Both the position numbers and the translations under genes were made by a program. The notes beneath the pieces were generated by a model. It was not told the origin of the DNA and searched no databases. It worked only from the letters and a program-made list of their open reading frames with translations. Of a DNA stretch of 64,000 nt, positions 35,632-43,785 are shown piece after piece (within the stretch, counting starts at the first letter, position 1; the number at the start of each line of letters is the position of its first letter). This DNA comes from Isoetes taiwanensis (Eukaryota > Streptophyta > Lycopodiopsida > Isoetales > Isoetaceae): positions 11,868,669 through 11,932,668 of the forward strand of contig JAJEKV010000013.1 in the NCBI GenBank assembly GCA_021234155.1, written 5' to 3'.

Positions 35632-35698
35632 GTCTCACGGTATCCGCCCAGGCCAAAAATTAACTTTTTGTTTTGTGCCCTGGCGCACACCGTGAGAC
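35632..35698. repeat. Long hairpin, copy 2
   Basis: The outer arms (GTCTCACGGT/ACCGTGAGAC) and inner GCCCAGGCC / GGCGC blocks are the same as in copy 1, with loop changes. Stem conservation with loop divergence suggests the structure or the arm sequence matters. Confidence 0.85.
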
Positions 35699-35798
35699 CA
35701 TGGGTTAGAAAAGAGTGAAATAAGCATATGTAATAGGTTAATAGGTGTCTTAGCACATCCAAAAGAGTAACTTGAAATTTGACCTAAAATTGGCCCAA

Positions 35799-35808
35799 CT
35801 ATAAGTAG
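35799..35808 (+). promoter_or_regulatory. TATA-like box of ORF L1
   Basis: CTATAAGTAG followed by ACATAGACCCCCATTT lies about 100 bp before the ATG at 35905. The same TATA-AGACCCCCATTT pairing recurs at 37365. Confidence 0.5.
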
Positions 35809-35904
35809 ACATAGACCCCCATTTGTAGGTTCCTGGTTAGAAAAGTGCTCCCACTCTTCAAGGCGATTTTGGGCGCCATAACTCCGTTCGACGAATCATA
35901 AAAC

Positions 35905-36593
35905 ATGGCCAGGACCAAACAGACTGCTCGAGTCCCTCGTGAAGACGCACCAGCAAGCGCCCTACTCCAGCAAATGCTTCGAGAGCGCCTTCTTCACAGA
36001 GGAGGCCAGCCTTCATCAAGTGAAGGAACATAGTCCGAGGAGCACCCAGCAACAGGATCCCAGCAAGGAGCAGGAGTCGACCCCGCCAACACCATAGATC
36101 AGGAAGTAGACCAGCGGGAGGATGAAGAGGAGGTGCACTCACAGGCGGGTACAAAGTGCTCGAGGGAGAGGGAGGCGACGAGATTCAAAGAGTCCTCGAG
36201 GAAATGGAGGAGGAGAAGAAATAGAAGGAGGAGCACGATCCGGACGCCGAGCCACATGAAGAACAGAGGGAGCCGACGCTCGAGCCGACCGAGGAGGAAG
36301 AACTCGCGGCGTGGATCCGGAAGCATGAAGCAAAAGAGCGGCGCCGAGAGAAGAAAAGAGCTGAAAAGAAGAGGAAGAGGGGGGAAAAGGAGGCCAAGGA
36401 GGCCGAAGAACTGAAGCAGAAGAAGGGCAAATTCGTGGAGCTGCCCAAAAGAAAGATTAAGAAGACTCCACGAACAAAAATCGTCATTGAGGAGTGCCCG
36501 CCCGACAAACCTGCTTCGTCAGACGAATCGGACGACGGGGACTTCAACCCCAACCCTGAAGTTGGGAGTTCTTCGAGGGCTCCAGTCAATGAG
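35905..36593 (+). pseudogene. Element L ORF 1: charged protein beginning with the histone H3 N-terminus
   Basis: The ATG at 35905 reads MARTKQTAR (identical to residues 1-9 of histone H3), then VPREDAPASALLQQMLRERL. A TAG follows at 36031. The same frame continues (SEEHPATGSQQGAG... EDEEEVHSQAGT). Near 36150 the sensible frame shifts to LEGEGGDEIQRVLEEMEEEK, another TAG, then EEEELAAWIRKHEAKE, a long Lys/Arg/Glu stretch, KKTPRTKIVIEECPPDKPAS, an acidic SDESDDGDFNPNPE and a stop at 36593. Composition is like a nuclear, coiled, highly charged protein. No zinc knuckle or RT is present, so the host element is non-autonomous. Function is unknown; the nine-residue H3 identity is seen directly. Confidence 0.55.
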
Positions 36594-36619
36594 TAAGCGG
36601 CACTGCATCAGAGCAGCCC

Positions 36620-36928
36620 GAAAGGAGGCACGTAAAACCCCCGCCCTACCCGACTTGGAACAGGAAGAAGGTGCCAAGACCTGCCCAAGAAGCATACGTA
36701 ACAGACCCCAAGAGGATCTACCAAAGGAAAATGAAAGAACACACTGAATTCATGAAGAAATGGGAGGCATACAACTCCTACTACCAGGAGAATAGGGTCA
36801 TAATTATCGAAGGTAGACGGCCATCGGGAAAAAAAGAAAGCGTACACAAAGCCACCTCCGAATACCCAAGCTTCCACCAAGACATGCTAAAGCCGATGAA
36901 AAAGAACCAGAAGAAAGACTTAATATAA
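36620..36928 (+). pseudogene. Continuation of element L ORF 1 in another frame
   Basis: The open frame reads PPPYPTWNRKKVPRPAQEAY, VTDPKRIYQRKMKEHTEFMK, KWEAYNSYYQENRVIIIEG and ends KPMKKNQKKDLI. AATGA|GTAAGC at 36590 could be a splice donor, so this may be a later exon of the same gene instead of a frameshift. No domain is recognised. Confidence 0.4.
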
Positions 36929-37364
36929 AAATGTTTTGTTGCAAGTTAAGAGAATGGTAATTTGGAGATTTCCAGGCCAATTCTCCACGGCCGCCTGGGC
37001 AAAAACAAACTTTTAGTTTTCCCGATTCCCTTCCCAAATCAACCAAGTAAGGGGCCCTTGATTATCTCGATGAGACTATCATGTTTAGTTAGAGAAGTAA
37101 TGCAGGAGTTTAACACGTTTTGTGCCATGGTAAGGGGTCAACTTGATTACCGTGAGACTATCATGTTTTCTAGCAGGTTTTTCCTATAGCATCCCATATC
37201 CAATTAACCTCTAGTTTATTGCAATAGGTTCATTAGACAGTCCTAGTCATGCTCAAACCCTCAAAGTAGTATTCCAATCTTCATTATGACCTTAAAATAG
37301 ATCAGAATTGCCCAACCTCAAGAGCTTTCCAAGTCACCCAAAAATTAGGGTTTGTCCTTTTGTC
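36929..37364 (+). other. Spacer with short direct repeats
   Basis: GAGACTATCATGTTT occurs twice (near 37069 and 37153). The second is preceded by TTACCGT, half of the hairpin arm seen at 35421. The layout resembles the leader before ORF 1, so this may be a diverged second promoter cassette. Confidence 0.4.
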
Positions 37365-37373
37365 TATAAATAG
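37365..37373 (+). promoter_or_regulatory. TATA box of element L ORF 2
   Basis: TATAAATAG followed by ACCCCCATTT lies 119 bp upstream of the ATG at 37484. It is a near-ideal plant TATA box. Confidence 0.6.
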
Positions 37374-37483
37374 ACCCCCATTTCTCATTTAGTATCCTAC
37401 AAGTTTGCTCCTGACCTTTAAGCGATCTTCCAGCTCCCTGAGGCGCTTTTGCATCCGTTTGACAGTCTCTTCCCCTCTAGATC

Positions 37484-37769
37484 CATGGCAACTGCTGACT
37501 TCAGGAGATGGTACATCGCCAGTGGCCATGCAACCGAGGCCGATGTCAATGCCATCTTCCGAATTTCTCGGAAGGAGATTGATGTCCAAGCCACACTGCA
37601 CGCAACCCCAGCTTACAGAGAAGTCCTCACCGAGTTCCAAGCTAGGGTAGGACCATCATTAGTGCAGCTTCCCCCTTGCACAGGCTATTTTGTTCCTAGG
37701 CCATCCCTCCAAGCAGCCTTGGGTGATGTTCCAAACATCGCCAAGTACCTATTTTTTTTCCTACTTTAA
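37484..37769 (+). CDS. Element L ORF 2, unknown protein (95 codons before a stop)
   Basis: The ATG at 37484 gives MATADFRRWYIASGHATEAD, VNAIFRISRKEIDVQATLHA, TPAYREVLTEFQARVGPSLV and QLPPCTGYFVPRP. It then runs into homopolymers. It has a good TATA box and plausible codon use. GCTAGG|GTAGGA might be a splice donor. No known domain is recognised. It could be a captured host gene's first exon or a second gag-like ORF of the element. Confidence 0.45.
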
Positions 37770-37828
37770 AAAAAAGGGAAAAAAAAAAGTTTTTTTTTTT
37801 TTTTTTTTTTTTTTTGGGGGGGGGAGGC
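37751..37828. repeat. Homopolymer cluster (T, A, long T, G runs)
   Basis: T8, A8, A10, a T-run of over 25 bases and a G-run occur back to back. It is prone to length error, so ORF ends here are unreliable. Confidence 0.9.
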
Positions 37829-37831
37829 CTC

Positions 37832-38351
37832 TAAGCTACATTTCTAGACTTGCGAGTCGAGAAAGGGCCTTAGAACTATTTTCTTCAGAAATGGCCCTTA
37901 GAACTGGTTGTTTTCTTATTTGTATTGTCCGTAGCATCACTTGCATTAACTTGATTTTGCCTTTACCAGTACAGATCACGAACAAAAAGGACATGATCAG
38001 GAGCCATGGAAAGACTCGTTCATTAAAGAAAAAGGACGATAAGAGGTTGGTGACATGAATTGGTCAGGCCAGTGTGTTCAGATTTCTATTCTCTTCAAGT
38101 TGCTCTCGTGGCTTGGAATACCTCGGACCTTGCTCCGCATGCTGTTCCTAGTAGATGGTTTGTGTGCAAAGATGATGCAATATTTGTGCCAGCCCGACCA
38201 TCATGGTATCTTCAACCACTATAAAATACAATGTAATGAAATATTTATGAATAAAAATTCAGGGCAGATCAACACTTTGTTTACAGAAAGATAGCATTTT
38301 TATTAGTTTTAGCTGTGCTCTTTATATTCTCGACTCGCTAACCGAGAAAAG
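37832..38351. mobile_element. MITE-like element with terminal inverted repeats of about 28 bp
   Basis: The left end CTACATTTCTAGACTTGCGA then GTCGAGAA matches the reverse complement of the right end (CTACTTTTCTCGGTTAGCGA then GTCGAGAA), about 24 of 28 positions. The inner 460 bp has no transposase. No target duplication is clear. It may be non-autonomous or a chance foldback. Confidence 0.5.
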
Positions 38352-38499
38352 TAGACCACATAATTTTCCTTAACATTTTTCTTTTCACAGAGGAAAACAT
38401 GCGGTTTTAAAAGATTCCCTCGTCCTTTTCGTGTAAAATAACAGGGTTCCAAAAAAAGTGGGAATGGCATGTGACCCACTTTAATTAAATGCGACTTAC

Positions 38500-38958
38500 C
38501 TGCTCCGGACGAACTTCCTCCAACTCCTGGGGTCTCCATAACTTGCTGATGAGTGGGATGGTTCCTCTTCCTTTTGATGAGCGCACTGCCTTGGGGCTGT
38601 CTCTGAGCTACGCTGCAACGAACGATGTTCAAAACGGAGTTTCGAGCGAAGAACAAGTCTCAAGGCAGGTGGAGCCGAAAAAGTGGCTTAGGGTTAATAG
38701 GTTAGGGTTCCATGACATTGCCACGTGGCTCCAATGGGATACTTCCATGTGGCGGGTGCCTAATAGGATAAGGCAATGTGGAAATGGCCCTACGCCTAAG
38801 GTTGGCTAAGTTATGTGAAGGTTGGCTAAGTTATGTGAATAACTTAGCCATGCCCCCTTTTCCACCCTCAATGGTGTATAAAGCTACTCAAGTAGACTTG
38901 TACAATGACGTAGTTCAAAAATATATGTATTTATGGCATATATTTCCAAGGAACATCA
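38500..38958 (-). mobile_element. Long-LTR family, copy g, 5' part (minus strand)
   Basis: About 90% identical by eye to copy e at 26305-26716. Both contain CTGCAACGAA, AAAAGTGGCTTAGGGTTA, CCACGTGGCTCCAATGGGAT, ACTTCCATGTGGCGG, GGTTGGCTAAGTTATGTGAA and ATATATTTC. It contains the 40-nt leader exon (38539-38500) with a perfect CAG|GTAAGT donor. It carries an extra duplication GGTTGGCTAAGTTATGTGA. Its outer end abuts copy h at 38958. Confidence 0.7.
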
Positions 38959-38961
38959 CAG

Positions 38962-39408
38962 AAGGAGTGGATGGAGTGGACTACCCAACGGCCATGTTCC
39001 TTTGCCAGTCAAATCCATTTGCCATGAATTATATCTGCAATGATCTCTGGAGGCCCAAGACATCAGTTGACCATAATGAGTATGAGCCTAGGTAGAACAT
39101 CCTTTTTGTTAGTTATGTTGTATTCAATTTTGTTGTTATCTGGATTATGGTGATCCCACCCTTCGAGGTGGTTATTTTCTACGTTGCATTGTTATACGCT
39201 CATGTTTATATGCTTCAGCAGCTAAATCGGCCCCGAAGGAGGCGGGATGAATGTCACGTCTATTCCTCCTATATCGAATTCATTCTCACCATCAAGAGTC
39301 AGACGTCAGATAGACGGCCTCATGTTGGCAAGCATGTGCTGACAGGAGGGAATCTTCTGTTTTTATACGATTGGAGTATCACATACGAGTAGGGGACATC
39401 ACAAATTG
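38962..39408 (+). mobile_element. Long-LTR family, copy h, 3' part (plus strand), probable 3' LTR of element L
   Basis: GGAGTGGATGGAGTGGACTA, CCAACGGCCATGTTCCTTTG, GGAGGCCCAAGACATCAGT, CAGCAGCTAAATCGGCCC and GAGTAGGGGACATCAC match the last 450 bp of copy f in order and reach the same LTR end. Its 5' part is missing and replaced by inverted copy g. Confidence 0.7.
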
Positions 39409-39409
39409 A

Positions 39410-41035
39410 AACAAAATCTAGAACATGAATAGAATCTAGGACATGAACTAAAGCAGGAACAAAATTTAGAATATGAACTGAAGCAAGAACAAAAAACAGA
39501 TCAAAAACAAAAATATGATCAGGATTCAAAGGAAAAACAAAAATTAAAATAGAAACTATGATCGAAACAAGAACGGGGGTGGAATTAGGAGTGTGTGAAT
39601 TGGAGCAAGTGTTCGCTCAGAGGCAGGAACTGAAGATAAGCTGGGACTAGAGCTGGAACTAGGGAATATGAATGATCTAGAGCACTAGTCTATCTGTAGA
39701 TCATGCAACTCAAGCCAGGGAAGACCAACGTGCATGTGGGCTAGCGATAAGATTGAAGTTTACAAGAAGCTCCCTTAAAGAGAACTTCAAAAATTGCAGT
39801 ACATTCTGTGATTGAGCCCGAGGAAATCTCACTTATATCAATCATACCAATAAAACTGGAATGCTCGAGCTTGATTCTAGAGACGACGTGCTTAAAAGAA
39901 AATGCACTATCTATAACATAAGCATTCGTACACTATCGTGATGTGCCAAGATATCTAACTTCCCAACCTCCAACTCCAATGATATAGAACCAGAAATTTT
40001 ATTGGCCTTATTAGAAGGAATAAACTCTTCGTCAGATGTAGGAGTCTAATACATGCTGGCCAGCCGTTGAGAGACGCCTATACTCGGACCAGTCCTTCAT
40101 GTTTTCTAATGGGTTAAGTCGCTTTACTGGACATTCATGAACTATGTTACCTCAACCTCCATAATAAAGACATAGATTGCCCTCCATTCGGTGCTGCTTC
40201 TCAACAACAAATAAGAACTTGAACAACTGAGCGATCTATCTGCATAGAAATTGGACCATTGACTTATACGGGGTGCATGGCTGGAGTGGGGGCGAAGGAT
40301 CCTATTGGTGGGTTATGATGCTGCTTCCACTCAAAAAGACAGATATGACATCAAACTGCGACCTTGATAGCCTCCTCTAAAGTTGCAGGATCGTTCATGA
40401 TCAATAGAAAATCTTTGACATCATTTCAAGGGGCTCTTCAAAAACAATCGCAAAGAGCAATATCATCCCAGGAAGAGTCCGATATGCAATTTGCCGAAAC
40501 TAAAATGCATAAACTGAAGTAGGACATGATCCTTTCCGTTTGCTTGGTGATGGCCGTTTACTGCCTATCTGTATCTCCAATACAACCTGTTAGCACCTCA
40601 ACAAAAACTACAAATTTTGCAATTGAGGATTGTCCTTCTCGAGCAGTGGTGCAAACCAAAAGAGAACTGGTCCTGTGGACGACAATCGACTGAGTCGACC
40701 TATGTTTGATCTGTAAAATATCTGTGAGGATACAATCAAATCACGATTGAATCTGGTTAAAAAAAATTGAAGCTTGGACTTTGTACCATCAAACTTCTCG
40801 GGGAAACTGACCTTTTGACTTTAGGGGCTCGATGTAAAAGCTCGATGTGCCTTCTCCTGAAGCACAACATTCTCGAATTGGAGCTGCTGACACAACTGAG
40901 CAAGTTGGTCTACCCTCTGCGACAATGCTGATATGGCCGCCTTGCTTCCGCAATATCCTCCATGATGAAGAAAGAAATAGAACCCAGACTCAAAACCTGC
41001 TAGAACCCGATAAGGGATTCTGGTTCAAACTATCA
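39410..41035 (-). pseudogene. Ty3/gypsy gag remnant G3 (minus strand), same family as G1
   Basis: Minus-strand frames contain SLMVQSPSF / FDGTKSKLQFF, DLIVSSQIF, GPVLFWFAPLLEKDNPQLQN, TSVYAF and FRQIAYR. They parallel the G1 gag (FDGARSKLRGFL, LAPLLEKGAPELQN, ASVYAFEFRQIA), but the frame changes every 20-50 residues. The leader TTTGAACCAGAATCCCTTAT near 41020 matches G1 after its LTR. Sequence downstream (toward 39410) is an A-rich array of GAAC(A)/AAAAC units. This copy is older than G1. Confidence 0.65.
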
Positions 41036-41275
41036 TGAAGCTAGCTACGCAACAGTAAGAGAGAATACTAGAAAATAGACGAAACTAAATTTAATGTGAT
41101 ACAATAGCAGTATACAAGAGCAGGAGCCCAAAAGACGAGTAGGAACACAAGAGCAAGAAGAGCAAGAAGAGGCTCAAGACTAGCATTGAATAGGAATGCC
41201 GTTCTCATGCCTTTTTTTCTCGCAGGCATGCATGTGGAATATTTGTACATATTCTAAGTGCATTTGCAATAAAAC
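41036..41275 (-). mobile_element. G3 LTR 3' end (partial)
   Basis: CTTGAGCCTCTTCTTGC, TTGTGTTCCTACTCGTCTTTTGGGC, TTGTATACTGC and TCATGA before AGTTTGAACC are in the same order as the last 200 bp of the G1 LTR. The 5' limit is not visible. Confidence 0.5.
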
Positions 41276-41514
41276 ATACACAATAAGTAATAAATAGCAT
41301 ATCGGTTAAGATGTACGTCTTGCAACACAATATAGAAGTTGGGTCCGTTATTTTTAGTGGCGTGCATTTTGGTGCCGACACGTGGCATCAGCCAATAACA
41401 CGGAATGGAAGTTGGCTTCACGCATTCCGGATGACCGGCTGCGCAGGTTAGGGCTTTCTTAGGTTTTCTTTTAGGTTTATAGTCGCCGCCGCCATCGCCG
41501 GTTCTTCCCTGATC

Positions 41515-41830
41515 GCCATCGCCAGTTCTTCAGAGATCTCGCCAGTTCTTCAGAGATCTTACCAGATAGTTCTTCACCAGGTCTTTACCAGATCGATAGT
41601 TCTTACCAGATCGCCATCGCCAGTTCTTCATAGATCGATAGTTCTTCACGATGCCAGTTCTTCACAGATTGATAGTTCTTCGCCAGTTCTTCACAGTTCT
41701 TCACAGATCTTTGTAAAATCTTGTCGGATCTTGTAAGAAAGCTGTAAAATCTTGTCGAATCTTGTAAGAAAGCTGTAAGTCTGCTGCCAAATGCCCCTCG
41801 TTCTTCACAGTTCTTCACGAGATCTTTGTA
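41515..41830. repeat. Array of degenerate CCAGTTCTTCACAGATC units
   Basis: About 15 short units (15-40 bp) of AGTTCTTCA(C/G)AGATC, GATCGCCATCGCCAGTTC and GATCTTGTAAGAAAGCTGTAAAATC recur. The longer GTAAAATCTTGTCGGATCTT unit occurs three times. The minus translation shows the echo KNCEELAKNYQSVKN. Confidence 0.8.
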
Positions 41831-41934
41831 AAACCTTGTCCGGATCTTCTAAGAAAGTCCGTAAGTCCTGGCGGGCAAATGCCCCTCAAATTTGTTGGAT
41901 CTGTAGAAAAAAAACGTCCCCCCTTCTATATTGC

Positions 41935-42043
41935 AGGGGAATGGAGGTTGGGGCCTCCATTAGGTTTTCGGTGACCGGCTCCGCTACTTGAACGGGCGGG
42001 ACCCACTGAAAACCCTAATGGAGGCCCCAACCTCCATTCCCCT
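41935..42043. repeat. Long near-perfect inverted repeat (about 35-bp arms, 38-nt loop)
   Basis: The left arm AGGGGAATGGAGGTTGGGGC continuing CTCCATTAGGTTTTC (41935-41969) is the reverse complement of the right arm GAAAACCCTAATGGAGGCCC continuing CAACCTCCATTCCCCT (42008-42043), with a single-base indel. The GC-rich loop holds GGTGACCGGCTCCGCTACTTGAACGGGCGGG. There is no ORF; transcription through it would give a stable hairpin. Confidence 0.92.
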
Positions 42044-43680
42044 ATACAAGATAAGAAGTTTGAACCTTGATTCGTACTATTCTTTTGTCCTAGACTATGA
42101 ATTTCAGAAGTTTCTAAAACATTTTAAAGGAATATTCAGAAGTTTCTAGAAGATTTTTACAAAATGTTTCTTAAAATATTTCATAAGAATATCCTTGCAT
42201 AAATACAGATGGACCATATACCTATGATATTTGTGATCGCCACCTTAAGAAATCAAATAATAAAAATACCATCACCAAGGTTATGGATTTAATCCTCCTT
42301 GTGGTTGTCAGAACTTAAAGGATGAAGACATATGACGGCATGGAACTAGGGGGCAGATTCCAGGGGCCCCGCGACCGGCAGGAGCTGGAAGGGGGTCTGG
42401 AATCGCGACCCAGTTCTAGGCCGCCACAACATGGCAACTGGGTCGATTTATCTGCTAATCACCTGCGCATGACGAGCAGAATTGCTGAGCCCTTTTCCAT
42501 TCTGGAGGCAGAAGAAGAGACCCAGTTGCCATCTTGGTAGCTAGGTAGTCAGTAGATCCCCATTCAAAGATGCAAAAACTCACATGACTAATATGGGTGA
42601 AGTGGGCAAGTCCCACAATATCTAAGGACAATCCTTTTCACACATTCGATGGAATATAAGGCAATTTGAATTTTGATTTGCATGGGTTCAATCCTTCTTG
42701 TAGTTCTAAGAACTTAAATAATAAAGATGGCAGCTAGGTGGTGAGTAAGACTACTATAGGTGAAGTGGCCAAGTACAAGTCCTTCAATATCAAGGACAAT
42801 CCTTCTCACACATTTAATGGAATATAAGGCGATTTGATTGTTTACTTGGTATGATTCGATTGATTTAAATTCAGCCCCTAACGTCTATAGTCTACAATTA
42901 AATTCAGCCCCTCATATCTCTAAACTTCATGAGGTTAGTTGCAGCAAAATTCTACATAGTCATGGGTACTACATGGGGGCCATGCCCCCAAATTTCATCA
43001 ATTCACTTTCAATGCCAGTTGCCACAGAGGTCTACGAAGCCTTACTAGATGGGGCCATGTACCCAAATCTTATCAATTCAATTCAATTTTATTTGCAATC
43101 GGATTCTATATTCTTTAGCAGTTGAAGCCTGTAAATTTTGGTACAGTAGCCGTACATGCCATTAGCTACTGGGTTGGAAGAAATTGATGGCAACCAGGTC
43201 TAAACTTGAGGCTCATAACCTAATGAATAATCAAGTCAAATTATAAGTAATCAAGTAAAAAAATATACGAAGGCTATGCTGCACAACCCAAGGTCAGGTG
43301 CAACACCATTAAGAATTGTGGCACCCTAGATTAGTGCCTTGAGAATCCAGAAGCCCAAGGCAGTGCTTTGAATGAGGCCAGTTGACAGGTCAGGCCATAC
43401 CCTTGGTAGGTCTATTGTGTCCACTTGTATCCATCATCTGAAAATCAAACAATGTTAGAATTAGCAGCTACGTCTGAAAAGGTTTGTATATTAACCATGT
43501 GCACACACATATTCCATAGCTGGAGGTTTACAGAAACGCCACATGGTGAAATTAATATTTTTGCAGCTAGAAGCAGTTCTTTTAGTTTTCTAGAGGAATG
43601 TAAAATTAAAAAGGGCCAAGTAACTCGTTTTAAAAAAGGTAAAAAGGTTGGACCTCTTGTTCTCTTTGGACTTTCCAGGG
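42044..43680. repeat. Non-coding 5' flank of HMGS with local duplications
   Basis: Two diverged units of about 180 bp share CTTGTGGTTGTCAGAACTTAAA/CTTGTAGTTCTAAGAACTTAAAT, GGTGAAGTGG(G/C)CAAGT, AAGGACAATCCTT(T/C)TCACACATT and GGAATATAAGGC(A/G)ATTTGA (42580-42680 and 42755-42850). From 42960, ATGGGGGCCATGCCCCCAAA and GATGGGGCCATGTACCCAAA begin a second short duplication. No gene is recognised. Confidence 0.55.
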
Positions 43681-43686
43681 TCCCTG

Positions 43687-43695
43687 AATATAAGA
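43687..43695 (+). promoter_or_regulatory. Possible TATA box of HMGS
   Basis: AATATAAGA lies about 95 bp before the HMGS ATG and is followed by a CT-rich leader (CAGCGTCTCTCTCCCTGC), a usual plant core-promoter layout. Confidence 0.4.
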
Positions 43696-43785
43696 GACAG
43701 GCTTACCGGACAAAGATCAGCGTCTCTCTCCCTGCTCGTAGACCCAATTCTTCTTCCCCAAATCCATTCTTTGCAAATTTTCAAA

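Noticed and set aside
36185-36589. Minus-strand Ser/Leu-rich ORF
   Set aside because: Shadow of the Glu/Lys-rich plus-strand ORF of element L.
41603-41818. Minus ORF with KNCEELAKNYQSVKN repeats
   Set aside because: It translates the degenerate CCAGTTCTTCAC array; no start context or domain.
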